64,000 bases of DNA from CAJPNN01 sp041844735 (lineage in GTDB: Bacteria; Bacillota; Clostridia; Peptostreptococcales; Anaerovoracaceae). Both the position numbers and the translations under genes were made by a program. The notes beneath the pieces were generated by a model. That model worked only from the letters and a program-made list of their open reading frames with translations, made no database searches and was not told the origin of the DNA. The stretch lies in assembly GCA_041844735.1 (NCBI GenBank), contig JBGZBP010000004.1, forward strand, positions 1 through 64,000, written 5' to 3'. Below, one piece after another: positions 44,493 through 53,593 of this stretch; the stretch's first letter is position 1; the number at the start of each line of letters is the position of its first letter.

Positions 44493-44509
44493 GGGGAAAT
44501 TTATTCCCC
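44493..44509 (+). other. Intercistronic hairpin within the hot-dog/Etf operon
   Basis: GGGGAA-ATTTA-TTCCCC, a 6-bp stem without a following T-run, sits in the 99-base gap between hot-dog copy A2 and the acyl-CoA dehydrogenase gene. It could protect or process the mRNA and so set different levels for the two halves; it is not a good terminator. Confidence 0.5.
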
Positions 44510-44553
44510 TAGGCAATAATTATAAGTATCAGAAGATTTAATGGAGGATTTCT

Positions 44554-45699
44554 ATGAATTTTAAATTTACAGATGGACAGCAGATGCTAAGAGAGGTAGC
44601 AGCACAGTTTGCTGAAAATGAATTAGAGCCAATTGCTGCCGAGCTTGACTTGGAGCATAGGTTCCCGAGAGAAAGTTTTGAAAAAATGGTAGAGGCAGGC
44701 TACGCAGGAATCGGTGTTCCTAGAGAGTACGGCGGTTCAGGCGGCGGAGATATTGAGAAGGTAATCGTAGTAGAAGAGTTTGCTAAAAAATGTATGGCAT
44801 CTTCATCTATTATCTCAATTCATCTTATTACACCACAGTTAATAAATAAATTCGGTAATGAAGAACAGAAGAAAAAATTCTTGCCTAGAATTACAAGTGG
44901 CGGCGGATTGGCAGCTTTTGCATTGACAGAGCCGGGTGCAGGTACTGATGCGGGTGCGGCAAGAACTACAGCTATACTTGATCCTGAAACAAATGAGTAT
45001 GTTTTAAACGGAACAAAATGTTTCATATCAGGAGGCGGACAGGCTGAAATTTTGACAATATTTGCTCTTACAGATCCTACAAAAGGACTTAAGGGAATGT
45101 CAGCTATTATCGTTGAAAAGGGTACACCGGGATTCTCTATCGGTAAGATTGAAGATAAGATGGGTATCGCAGGTTCGGAAACAGCTGAGCTTATATTTGA
45201 AGATTGCAGAGTTCCGGCTGAAAATCTTGTAGGAAAAGAAGGTCAGGGATTCAAAATAGCTATGATGGCGTTGGACGGTGCAAGAATCGGAGCGGCAGCT
45301 CAGGCACTTGGTATCGCTGAGGGTGCTATAGACCTTTCAGTTAAATATATGCATGAAAGAGTACAGTTCGGTAAGCCTATTGCAGCTCTACAGGGACTAC
45401 AGTGGTATATTGCCGATATGGCGACAAAAACAGAAGCGGCTAAATGGTTGGTGTATTGTGCGGCTTACAAGCATGATGCAGGAGAGCCTCATACTAAAGA
45501 AGCGGCTATGGCTAAGATGAATGCGGCGGAAAACGCAAGATTCGTTACTAACCTTGCATTACAGATTCACGGTGGTTACGGATACATGAAAGATTATCCT
45601 CTTGAAAGAATGTACAGAGATGCTAAGATTACTGAAATTTATGAGGGTACATCGGAAGTACACAAAGTAGTAATTGCCAGAGCGGTATTAGGTCTATAG
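44554..45699 (+). CDS. Acyl-CoA dehydrogenase (enoyl-CoA reductase type)
   Basis: A 381-residue FAD enzyme of the acyl-CoA dehydrogenase family, close to short-chain butyryl-CoA dehydrogenases. The catalytic base is Glu364 in IYEGTSEVHK, the position used in butyryl-CoA dehydrogenase. FALTEPGAGTDAG and LNGTKCFISGGGQAE bind FAD and substrate, and QIHGGYGYMKDYPLERMYRDA is the C-terminal signature. With EtfAB directly downstream it most likely works as an enoyl-CoA reductase in vivo, like acrylyl-CoA or crotonyl-CoA reduction in clostridia. Substrate range is unknown; crt, hbd and thl of a butyrate operon are absent here. Confidence 0.93.
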   Translation: MNFKFTDGQQMLREVAAQFAENELEPIAAELDLEHRFPRESFEKMVEAGYAGIGVPREYGGSGGGDIEKVIVVEEFAKKCMASSSIISIHLITPQLINKFGNEEQKKKFLPRITSGGGLAAFALTEPGAGTDAGAARTTAILDPETNEYVLNGTKCFISGGGQAEILTIFALTDPTKGLKGMSAIIVEKGTPGFSIGKIEDKMGIAGSETAELIFEDCRVPAENLVGKEGQGFKIAMMALDGARIGAAAQALGIAEGAIDLSVKYMHERVQFGKPIAALQGLQWYIADMATKTEAAKWLVYCAAYKHDAGEPHTKEAAMAKMNAAENARFVTNLALQIHGGYGYMKDYPLERMYRDAKITEIYEGTSEVHKVVIARAVLGL

Positions 45700-45714
45700 G
45701 ATAGGGGGATAAAC

Positions 45715-46521
45715 ATGAACGTAATTGTATGTATGAAGCAAGTTCCAAATACAAATGAAGTAAGAATCAATCAGGAAACAGGAACTCTTATCAGAGACGG
45801 TGTTCCTAGTATCATAAACCCTGATGATAAGAATGCTTTGGAAGAAGCATTAAAAATTAGAGATGAGCATGGCGGTAAGGTAAAGGTTGTTTCAATGGGA
45901 CCTCCACAGGCAAAGAATGCTCTAAAAGAAGCATTGGCTATGGGAGCTGATGAAGCATACTTGGTATCCGACAGAGTGTTCGGAGGATCGGACACTTGGG
46001 CTACAGCTATGATATTAAAGGGTGCGATAGAATATATTTCAAAGTCGGATCCGGTAGATATCGTATTCTGCGGAAGACAGGCTATCGACGGAGATACTGC
46101 ACAGGTTGGACCGGAAATTGCAGAGTTTATGGATCTTCCACAGATTACTTACACTAAGGAATTGAAAATTGAGGGAGACAGCGTTATCATCACAAGATAC
46201 ACAGAGACAGGTGACTATTTGCTAAAGGCTAAGATGCCTGTTCTATTAACAGCTATCAAAGAGCTTAACGTTCCTAGATATCCATCATTCACAGGTATCT
46301 TCGATGCTTACGACGGAGATGGAGAAGAGAGAATAACACTTCTTTCAAATGCTGAACTTGATGTTGATTTGACACAGATTGGTGTTAAAAACTCTCCTAC
46401 AAACGTATATAAATCATTCGTTCCTGTAAAGGAAAAGCACAATGAAATTATTAGCGGAATGAACGACAAGGAAAAGGCTACAAATCTTGTAAATATCCTT
46501 GCAGACTTAAAGCTTATTTAA
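45715..46521 (+). CDS. etfB: Electron transfer flavoprotein beta subunit
   Basis: A 268-residue EtfB. It opens MNVIVCMKQVPNTNEV, and FCGRQAIDGDTAQVGPEIAE is the FAD/AMP-site signature shared with clostridial Etfs, including electron-bifurcating ones. With EtfA it passes NADH electrons to the acyl-CoA dehydrogenase, possibly with simultaneous ferredoxin reduction. Bifurcation cannot be proved from sequence alone. It starts 15 bases after the dehydrogenase gene and is followed by etfA after 21 bases. Confidence 0.95.
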   Translation: MNVIVCMKQVPNTNEVRINQETGTLIRDGVPSIINPDDKNALEEALKIRDEHGGKVKVVSMGPPQAKNALKEALAMGADEAYLVSDRVFGGSDTWATAMILKGAIEYISKSDPVDIVFCGRQAIDGDTAQVGPEIAEFMDLPQITYTKELKIEGDSVIITRYTETGDYLLKAKMPVLLTAIKELNVPRYPSFTGIFDAYDGDGEERITLLSNAELDVDLTQIGVKNSPTNVYKSFVPVKEKHNEIISGMNDKEKATNLVNILADLKLI

Positions 46522-46542
46522 TAGGGAGGAGAGTTAGGTATA

Positions 46543-47589
46543 ATGAGTAACGCAAAAGTAAACCAGAATATAAATCTTGATGATTACAAAGATATTTGGG
46601 TACTGGGTGAACAGAGAGAAGGTCAAATTCATCCGGTAACTATAGAGCTTATAGGTGAAGCTAAAAAATTAGCTGCAAGTGCAAAAAAACCTACAAAGGT
46701 AGCAGTTGTTATCCCCGGATACAATGTAAAAGATGAAGTTGAAAAATTGACTTACTACGGTGCGGATATGGCAATTTACCTTGAGCACCCGCTTCTTGCG
46801 AAGTTCTCAACAGATGGATATTCAAGGGCACTTTCAGATTTAATTTTGGAAAGAAAGCCGGAAATCGTGTTGGTTGGAGCTACTTCGATCGGTAGAGATA
46901 TCGGACCTAGAGTAGCGGCAAGAGTAGGTACAGGATTGGTAGCGGACTGTACAGGTTTGGCACTTGACGAAACAGACGGAAAGATTCTTCAGACAAGACC
47001 TGCATTCGGTGGTAACCTTATGGCTACTATCATCTGCCCTAAGAACAGACCTCAGATGTCAACAGTAAGACCCGGAGTAATGGCTAAGGCAGAGCACCTT
47101 GACAAACCTTCATGTTCAGTGGAAGTGGTAACTCCTAAGCTTACAGAAGAGGATATCACTGTTGAATTGTTGGAAGTGGTTAAGAGCGGTAAAAAAGCTG
47201 TAAACCTTATCGATGCGAACGTTATCGTATCAGGCGGAAGAGGAGTTAAAGGTCCTGAAGGATTTGAAACTATTAAAGCTTTGGCTGAAAAGTTGGGTGC
47301 GGAAGTAGGTTCATCAAGAGCGGCTGTCGACGCAGGATGGATTGATCATGCTCATCAGGTAGGTCAGACAGGTACTACAGTAAGACCTGAACTATATGTT
47401 GCTTGCGGTATTTCAGGAGCTATCCAGCACTTGGCAGGTATGGGCGAGTCAAAATATATAGTGGCTATAAACAAAGATCCGAATGCTCCTATATTCAGCG
47501 TTTGTGATTATGGTATAGTTGGTGACTTATTCAAAGTAATTCCGGCTATGATTGAAGCTATTGACAAGACCGGCAGTTTTGAATTATAG
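46543..47589 (+). CDS. etfA: Electron transfer flavoprotein alpha subunit
   Basis: A 348-residue EtfA. The C-terminal FAD domain has VSGGRGVKGPEGFE, GSSRAAVDAGWIDHAHQVGQTG and the final block with YVACGISGAIQHLAGM and INKDPNAPIF, the classical EtfA signature. An N-terminal tail of about 20 residues precedes the conserved DIWVLGEQREGQIHPV. Last gene of the operon, behind AGGGAGGAGAG and followed by a hairpin. Confidence 0.96.
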   Translation: MSNAKVNQNINLDDYKDIWVLGEQREGQIHPVTIELIGEAKKLAASAKKPTKVAVVIPGYNVKDEVEKLTYYGADMAIYLEHPLLAKFSTDGYSRALSDLILERKPEIVLVGATSIGRDIGPRVAARVGTGLVADCTGLALDETDGKILQTRPAFGGNLMATIICPKNRPQMSTVRPGVMAKAEHLDKPSCSVEVVTPKLTEEDITVELLEVVKSGKKAVNLIDANVIVSGGRGVKGPEGFETIKALAEKLGAEVGSSRAAVDAGWIDHAHQVGQTGTTVRPELYVACGISGAIQHLAGMGESKYIVAINKDPNAPIFSVCDYGIVGDLFKVIPAMIEAIDKTGSFEL

Positions 47590-47627
47590 TATCTAACGAG
47601 GGGATTTATCTCAAGTTGGAACGTTAT

Positions 47628-47662
47628 AACTCTCCTTACAGATTTATGTAGGGAGAGTTTTT
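47628..47662 (+). terminator. Terminator of the hot-dog/Etf operon
   Basis: Arms AACTCTCC and GGAGAGTT, extended inward by TACA/TGTA, followed by TTTTTG. The stem ends just before the MerR gene's ribosome site, so read-through could feed that gene. Confidence 0.85.
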
Positions 47663-47681
47663 GATTGATGGAGGTAGAGCT

Positions 47682-48569
47682 TTGAGTGGAGAAAAAAGAT
47701 ATTCCATTGGAGAAGTGTCAAGTATCTGCAATGTTCCCATAAAAACACTCAGATATTATGACGAAATCAAATTGATTGTGCCAAAATACAGGGATAAAGA
47801 TAGCAATTACAGATACTATGAAAAAGAGCAGATGATTCTTGTTTCCACAGTGAAAAAATTGAGAATGTTAGGGTTTTCATTAAAGGAAATTAGAGAATTT
47901 TGCTTGGACAATAACACGGAGCATCTTGAGAAATCTATCAGGCAGAAACTTGATGCTATCTCTGATGAAATTAGAGATTTGCAGGAAAGATATGAGGAGG
48001 GAGAGTATTTCCTCCAAAGGATGAACAGAGGTCTGGATATTTTAAGAGGAACAAATATTACGGACGGTGTACAGCCGCTTAAAACAGGAGAAGATATAAA
48101 TATCTCCGTAGAAGTTGTGCCGAAAATGAAACTTTTTGTTCAGCGAAAAGTGATGAATAAGTATCAGAACACGGAGTTTTCGGTAGACAGATGGATTGAA
48201 ATTGAGGAGCTGGCAAAGAAGAGAAAACGTATTATTATGGGACCGGTAATTGTGACATATCATGATGCAAAACCTCTTGACCAGTTCTTGGGCTGTGACT
48301 GTGATGTTGAGTTCGGGGTTCCGGTGAATGCCAGAGAGGAATGTGACAGCTACCGTGAATTTGGTGGATTTTTAGCAGTGACCGCAATACACGTGGGAGC
48401 ATATTCAAATATTGTGAATACTCATATCAAGGCAATACAGTGGATTAACGAAATGAACTATACTATCAACGGAGCAGTTTCGGAAGAATTCATAATATCG
48501 CCTGTGGATGTGGAAAATGTGTCGGAGCATGTCACAAAGATTATAATACCGGTTCAAAAGAAAAAATGA
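47682..48569 (+). CDS. MerR family regulator with GyrI-like effector domain
   Basis: A 295-residue regulator. The N-terminal MerR winged helix has YSIGEVSSICNVPIKTLRYYDEIKL and RYYEKEQM, then a coiled-coil dimerisation helix (about 80-125). The C-terminal 150 residues resemble a GyrI-like (SOUL/AraC effector) ligand-binding domain as in BmrR/TipA-type activators. It is the nearest regulator gene to the hot-dog/Etf operon and reads in the same direction, so it may respond to a substrate or amine, but this is only proximity. TTG 47682 is seven bases after GGAGG; a TTG at 47661 would add seven residues but lies in the terminator. Confidence 0.88.
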   Translation: MSGEKRYSIGEVSSICNVPIKTLRYYDEIKLIVPKYRDKDSNYRYYEKEQMILVSTVKKLRMLGFSLKEIREFCLDNNTEHLEKSIRQKLDAISDEIRDLQERYEEGEYFLQRMNRGLDILRGTNITDGVQPLKTGEDINISVEVVPKMKLFVQRKVMNKYQNTEFSVDRWIEIEELAKKRKRIIMGPVIVTYHDAKPLDQFLGCDCDVEFGVPVNAREECDSYREFGGFLAVTAIHVGAYSNIVNTHIKAIQWINEMNYTINGAVSEEFIISPVDVENVSEHVTKIIIPVQKKK

Positions 48570-48600
48570 GGATAAAGAGATGTGGTAAGAAGGAGATAAA

Positions 48601-49533
48601 ATGCTTAACTATTTAATTATAGGTGCCGGGAGCACGGGGTTGGCATTGGGATCTCACCTGCTGAAAAACGGATTGAATGTTTCATTTGTTGCCAGAGGGA
48701 AGACCTTGGAGTCGGTGAGGGAAAACGGTATCAGTTTTGATGTTAAAGGAAAAGAAACAATATCATATAGACGTGTAAATATTTATTCGCCGGAGGATAT
48801 TGAAGGGACATATGATGTTATATTTGTGTGTGTCAAATATTACTCTCTTCTAAGTGTAATAGATATAGTTAACAGAGTTTCGGACGGTAATACCGTTGTG
48901 GTGACTTTTGTGAATGTATATGGAGCAGGAGAAGAACTACAGGCGAAATTACCTAATACGTGTGTTTTGGACGGATATATGTTTATTGTAGCAGATACAC
49001 TTGAGGCCGGTAAGGGTGTAATGTACAGTGATGATTTTACTGTAGTCTACGGTGAGAGAAATAAAAATCTCGTTGATATAGAGAACTTGGGCAGGATAAC
49101 GGAAGATATAAGCAGTTCGGGAATCAAGTGTATTTTTACTGAAAACATCAGACTGGAGAGTTTTAAAGAATATGCCTTTAACTGTGCGTATTCTGCCGTT
49201 ACGACTTATCATGATGCCACGGCTGCGGACCTGCAAACGGTTGGCAGTAAGGAACGGGATGAGTTTATGGATTTGATTTTGGAAATGAAAAGCTTAGGTC
49301 GTGCTTTGGATATAAATGTTGGAGAAGATTTTTTAGGAGACAGTTTTAAAGTTTTGGCAAAAATCCCTCCGAAGACAACAACATGCATGCAAAAGGACAT
49401 AGCAGAGGGAAAAGATAATGAAATGGACGGGTTTATATTCAGACCTGTCAGATTGGGCAAAACCCTTGGGGTGGATATGCCTAAATTTGAAAAAATAGCA
49501 AGACATTACGGGTGTGGAAGGAGAAATTACTAA
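48601..49533 (+). CDS. Ketopantoate reductase family protein (PanE/ApbA)
   Basis: A 310-residue NADPH-dependent reductase fold: Rossmann motif YLIIGAGSTGLALGSHL at the N-terminus, the central FVCVKYYSL and a helical C-terminal domain with CMQKDIAEGKDNEMDGFI (family pattern S-M-x-Q-D...E-I-D). PanE reduces 2-dehydropantoate for CoA synthesis, but the family includes other 2-oxoacid reductases. The expected Lys of PanE is not easy to place (FKEYAFNCAYSA here, where PanE has WxKLxxNxxxN), so the substrate is uncertain. It overlaps the region just before the Mrp gene. Confidence 0.8.
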   Translation: MLNYLIIGAGSTGLALGSHLLKNGLNVSFVARGKTLESVRENGISFDVKGKETISYRRVNIYSPEDIEGTYDVIFVCVKYYSLLSVIDIVNRVSDGNTVVVTFVNVYGAGEELQAKLPNTCVLDGYMFIVADTLEAGKGVMYSDDFTVVYGERNKNLVDIENLGRITEDISSSGIKCIFTENIRLESFKEYAFNCAYSAVTTYHDATAADLQTVGSKERDEFMDLILEMKSLGRALDINVGEDFLGDSFKVLAKIPPKTTTCMQKDIAEGKDNEMDGFIFRPVRLGKTLGVDMPKFEKIARHYGCGRRNY

Positions 49534-49534
49534 A

Positions 49535-50362
49535 ATGAGTGATTGCGGACATAATTGTGAAAGTTGCGGAGAATCTTGTTCAAGCAGAACAGAACCGATA
49601 GATTTGATTGAAAAGTTGCACAAGGACAGTGCGGTAAAGAAAGTAATAGGTATAGTCAGCGGAAAAGGCGGAGTGGGAAAATCGCTTGTTACCTGTTTGA
49701 CAGCCAAAGAATATAGGGCGAAAGGATACAGAACGGCAATTCTGGACGGAGATATTACGGGACCTTCCGTACCTAAGGCGTTTGGACTTAAAAAGGGTGC
49801 GGAGTCAAATGGAGAGGCTTTGATACCTGTATCCACGGAAACAGGTATTGATGTGATGTCAGTAAATTTGCTTTTAGAAAATGAAACGGACCCTGTGGTA
49901 TGGAGAGGACCTGTCATTTCGAGTGCGGTAAAGCAGTTCTGGTCGGAGGTTATTTGGAAAGATATTGACACTATGTTCATTGATATGCCGCCGGGAACAG
50001 GCGATGTTACACTGACTGTATTTCAACAGTTGCCGCTGGATGGAATTATCATAGTCACATCGCCGCAGGATTTGGTTTCGATGATAGTAGGAAAAGCCGT
50101 GAAGATGGCGGAACTTATGGAAGTGCCTATCTTAGGCATAGTTGAAAATTTCAGCTATATGACATGCCCGCACTGCGGAGAAAAAATTAATGTTTTCGGT
50201 AAAAGCAAACTTGAGAGCATAGCTGAGGGCTATGGACTGCCGATATTAGGGAGAATACCGATAGACCCTGAAATCGCACAGCTGGTCGATGCAGGAAAGA
50301 TAGAGAGTGTAAAGGGCAGCTATTTGGAAGATGCCATAAAAGCAGTAGAGGCTATAAAATAA
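49535..50362 (+). CDS. Mrp/NBP35 family iron-sulfur carrier ATPase
   Basis: A 275-residue P-loop ATPase that carries and delivers Fe-S clusters. The deviant Walker A is GKGGVGKS near residue 48. DMPPGTGDVTLTVFQQLPLDG is the family block, quoted in part, and CPHCGE near 217 is the CxxC that holds the bridging cluster. The N-terminus MSDCGHNCESCGESC adds a Cys-rich motif found in many clostridial Mrp proteins. ATG 49535 begins right after the preceding stop; an in-frame GTG at 49514 is less likely. Serves the many Fe-S proteins in this anaerobe. Confidence 0.93.
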   Translation: MSDCGHNCESCGESCSSRTEPIDLIEKLHKDSAVKKVIGIVSGKGGVGKSLVTCLTAKEYRAKGYRTAILDGDITGPSVPKAFGLKKGAESNGEALIPVSTETGIDVMSVNLLLENETDPVVWRGPVISSAVKQFWSEVIWKDIDTMFIDMPPGTGDVTLTVFQQLPLDGIIIVTSPQDLVSMIVGKAVKMAELMEVPILGIVENFSYMTCPHCGEKINVFGKSKLESIAEGYGLPILGRIPIDPEIAQLVDAGKIESVKGSYLEDAIKAVEAIK

Positions 50363-50393
50363 AATGCCGACATAATTAGGGGGGATGTAGAAA

Positions 50394-50561
50394 ATGAATC
50401 AACTTTGTGGAGTACTTTCAATATTGTTTTCATTTTTGTTTATAGCAATAGGTACATGTAGCAGCAATCAGATGTCGTCAAATGCGATCATATATATAAT
50501 TGCGGCGGTGTCGTTTGTTATGGGCATTTACTTCTTATTTGTCAAAAAATCCGGGGAATAG
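50394..50561 (+). CDS. Small two-helix membrane protein, unknown function
   Basis: A 55-residue open frame with a good ribosome site (AGGGGGGATG), beginning MNQLCGVLSILFSFLFIAIG. It has two hydrophobic helices (about 5-20 and 31-48) separated by a short polar loop with CSSNQ, and a KKSGE tail. It sits between the Mrp ATPase and htpG, reading the same way. I recognise no family; the amino-acid pattern and ribosome site suggest a real small gene. Confidence 0.6.
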   Translation: MNQLCGVLSILFSFLFIAIGTCSSNQMSSNAIIYIIAAVSFVMGIYFLFVKKSGE

Positions 50562-50614
50562 TCAGTATATGATTCCGGTATATATTCAATAAAAAATGCC
50601 GATGGAGGGGAAAA

Positions 50615-52537
50615 ATGGCGAAGAAAGCATTTAAAGCAGAATCCAAAAGACTTTTGGATATGATGATAAATTCGATTTACACACATAATGAGATTTTTTT
50701 AAGGGAATTGATATCAAATGCCAGCGATGCTATAGATAAGCTTTATTATCATCAGTTGACGGAAAATAAGACGGGATTATCTAGAGAAGATTTTTTTATA
50801 AAAATTGATACAGACAAGGAAAAACGTATATTGTCGATAAGCGATAACGGCATGGGGATGACGAAGGATGAGCTTGAAAAAAATCTTGGAACCATTGCAA
50901 AAAGCGGGTCTTTATCATTTAAGAATCAGGATAAACAGAGTGATGAAGAGAGAAAGGCAATGGAAGATATAGATATAATCGGGCAGTTTGGAGTGGGATT
51001 TTATTCCGCGTTTATGGTGGCAGACAAGGTGACGGTTATTTCAAAGTCTTATGGAAGTGAAGAGGCGTATGTGTGGGAGTCGGAAGGTGCGGATGGATTT
51101 ACTGTACAAGAAGGTGAAAGGGAGACGGAAGGATCAACGGTCATTTTGCACATAAAGCCATCTACAGAGGAGGAAGATTTTGATAAGTATCTGGACAGGT
51201 ATACAATAAGCGGGCTCGTAAAAAAATATTCCGATTATATCAGGTACCCTATTGTCATGATGATGGAAAAATACAAGGCGACAGGAGCCGGAGATTATGA
51301 TGAAAACAAGGAGCCTGAAAAGGTAATGGAAGAGACTGTACTTAACAGTATGGTGCCTTTGTGGAAGAAAAATAAGAGCGAGATATCAGCGGAAGAATAT
51401 AATAATTTTTATAGAGAGAAGTTTTTCGATTTTACGGAACCGGCAAAAGTTATTCACACAAGCGTAGAAGGTGTAAGCAGCTATACGGCACTTATGTTTG
51501 TTCCTAAAAATCAACCATACGATTATTATATGAAGGACTATAAGAAGGGTTTGAAGCTTTATTCAAGCGGTGTAATGATAATGGACAGTTGTTCGGAGTT
51601 ACTGCCGGACTGCTTCGGGTTTGTGAAAGGTTTGGTGGACTCACAGGACTTGTCATTAAATATTTCCAGAGAAATATTGCAGCATGATAGGCAGCTTAAG
51701 GCTATTGCAAAGAGGCTGGAAAAGAAGATTCAAAGTGAACTTTTGGATTTACTGAATAAGGATAGAGAAAAATATGAAGAGTTTTATAAGAGCTTCGGTA
51801 TGACCTTGAAGTTCGGTATTTATAATGATTACGGGCAGAAGAAAGAGTTGCTTCAGGATTTGCTGTTGTTTTATTCATCAAAGGAGAAAAAGCAGGTAAC
51901 TTTTGCTGAATATGTTCAGAGAATGAAAGAGGACCAGAAACATATTTATTTTGCTGTAGGTGAGAATATTGAAAAGATAGATGGAATGCCACAGACTGAA
52001 TTGCTTAAAGAAAAGGGCTTTGAGATACTTTATTTGACGGATAATGTGGATGAGTTCGCATTAAGGATGATGATGGACTATGATAATAAAGAATTCAAGT
52101 CCGTTTCAGATGGGGATTTGGGCATAGAAGCGACAGATGAGGAAAAGGAAAGAATCAAAAAAAATGAAGAAGAGTTTAAAGAACTTTTGGACTTCATGAA
52201 GCATTCTTTGGATGATAAGGTGAAAGAGGTAAAGCTGTCGGAAAGATTGAAATCTCATCCGGTTTGCCTCAGCACGGACGGAGGACTTTCCATAGAGATG
52301 GAAAAGGTTATAAATTCTATGCCTACGTCGGAAGAAAAGGTCTCTGCTCAAAAAACGTTAGAAATCAATCAAAATCACGAGGTGTTGAAAAAAATTAAAA
52401 AAGTTTTTGATTCCGGAGATGTTGACAAGGTCAAGCTGTACTCAAACATTTTGTTTAATCAAGCTTTGTTGATAGAGGGTGTTCTGCCCGAAAATCCGGT
52501 GGAATTTTCAAACGCAATATGCGAGCTCATGTCTTAA
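50615..52537 (+). CDS. htpG: Hsp90 family chaperone HtpG
   Basis: A 640-residue bacterial Hsp90. The N-terminal GHKL ATPase shows FLRELISNASDAIDKL, SDNGMGMTKDEL and GQFGVGFYSAF. SLNISREILQHDRQL marks the middle domain. The C-terminal dimerisation domain is complete. It starts with GGAGGGG before ATG 50615. An ATP-dependent chaperone for stress and protein maturation. There is no CIRCE element in front. Confidence 0.97.
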   Translation: MAKKAFKAESKRLLDMMINSIYTHNEIFLRELISNASDAIDKLYYHQLTENKTGLSREDFFIKIDTDKEKRILSISDNGMGMTKDELEKNLGTIAKSGSLSFKNQDKQSDEERKAMEDIDIIGQFGVGFYSAFMVADKVTVISKSYGSEEAYVWESEGADGFTVQEGERETEGSTVILHIKPSTEEEDFDKYLDRYTISGLVKKYSDYIRYPIVMMMEKYKATGAGDYDENKEPEKVMEETVLNSMVPLWKKNKSEISAEEYNNFYREKFFDFTEPAKVIHTSVEGVSSYTALMFVPKNQPYDYYMKDYKKGLKLYSSGVMIMDSCSELLPDCFGFVKGLVDSQDLSLNISREILQHDRQLKAIAKRLEKKIQSELLDLLNKDREKYEEFYKSFGMTLKFGIYNDYGQKKELLQDLLLFYSSKEKKQVTFAEYVQRMKEDQKHIYFAVGENIEKIDGMPQTELLKEKGFEILYLTDNVDEFALRMMMDYDNKEFKSVSDGDLGIEATDEEKERIKKNEEEFKELLDFMKHSLDDKVKEVKLSERLKSHPVCLSTDGGLSIEMEKVINSMPTSEEKVSAQKTLEINQNHEVLKKIKKVFDSGDVDKVKLYSNILFNQALLIEGVLPENPVEFSNAICELMS

Positions 52538-52590
52538 CTCGTGAAACATGATTTAATAAAAAAATTTAAAATACATAAAAATAATAAAGA

Positions 52591-53541
52591 TTATTTTTTG
52601 TACTGTTTGCCCAGGTGGGTCGTCCTGATGGTTTTCAAAGAAGGGATGCTTACTTGGGCTATTATTATGGCAGATAACACAAGAAGAGAGCCGCAGATCT
52701 CTCTGATGCTCAAAATTTCTCCTATTAACAGTACACCTGAAAGGGCAGCGAAGACGGATTCCATACTCATGATTATGGAAGCTATCGCAGCTTTTGCGAA
52801 TTTTTGACCTATCATTTGCAGTGTGAATCCAACGCCTGAAGCAAAGATACCTGCATAGACGATGTGGCGACCGCATGCTAAAATGCCTGTGAGTTCAGGA
52901 GTTTCGACTATGAAAGCTACTATGGTGGAAAGCACGAGACAAACAGTAAACTGGATGCATGAAAGCTTTACACAATCCACGTGTGGAGAGTAATAATCAA
53001 CAACCAAAATTTGGAATGACCAGAACACAGAACCTATCAGAACAAGCAAATCACTGTTGTTTATTGAGAAAGACTCGGTAACACACAGAAGATAAAGCCC
53101 TATTGAAACCAGAATAACAGAGAACCACACTTGTTTTTTTATTTTATGTTTCAAAAATATTCCTATTATCGGAACAAAAATAACGTATATGGCAGTGATA
53201 AATCCGGCTTTGGATGCCGTTGTGTGAACCATACCCACTTGCTGTATCGATGCTCCGAGGAACATGAAAAATCCACAGATGGTGCCCCCTTTCCACAGTG
53301 AGTAGGCACGAGGATTGTCGTCATTATTGCTTGAGGTTTCAAGAGATGGAAGGGTAAATTTCGATTTTATAAGGATTATGGCAATTAAAAAAATGACTGC
53401 CAAAAAGCTTCGGCTTGCCAAGAAAGTAAAAGGGTCAATGTGTTTCATGCTGACACGTTGAGAAACAAATGAAGATCCCCATATTAAAGCTGTGATAAGC
53501 AAAAGTAGATTACCAAATAGTGTAGAGTGCGTTTTTTTCAT
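52591..53541 (-). CDS. DMT superfamily transporter (EamA/RhaT type)
   Basis: A 316-residue membrane protein with ten predicted helices arranged as two EamA repeats. The first begins LLLLITALIWGSSFVSQRVSM (split here as family-like start with GSSF), the second about residue 150. Such proteins usually export amino acids or other small metabolites. The start at 53541 has GGAGGAAAC directly upstream; a longer frame to 53577 has no ribosome site. It converges on htpG with 53 bases between. Substrate unknown. Confidence 0.88.
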   Translation of the reverse strand: MKKTHSTLFGNLLLLITALIWGSSFVSQRVSMKHIDPFTFLASRSFLAVIFLIAIILIKSKFTLPSLETSSNNDDNPRAYSLWKGGTICGFFMFLGASIQQVGMVHTTASKAGFITAIYVIFVPIIGIFLKHKIKKQVWFSVILVSIGLYLLCVTESFSINNSDLLVLIGSVFWSFQILVVDYYSPHVDCVKLSCIQFTVCLVLSTIVAFIVETPELTGILACGRHIVYAGIFASGVGFTLQMIGQKFAKAAIASIIMSMESVFAALSGVLLIGEILSIREICGSLLVLSAIIIAQVSIPSLKTIRTTHLGKQYKK

Positions 53542-53593
53542 GTTTCCTCCATAATATAAATTGATATATTTAAACAATCAGTCGATTTTTTTT

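Noticed and set aside
42811..47589. Reading the operon as a butyrate operon (bcd-etfBA)
   Set aside because: The dehydrogenase and Etf genes fit, but crt, hbd and thl are missing and hot-dog lyases and a CaiB-type transferase take their place.
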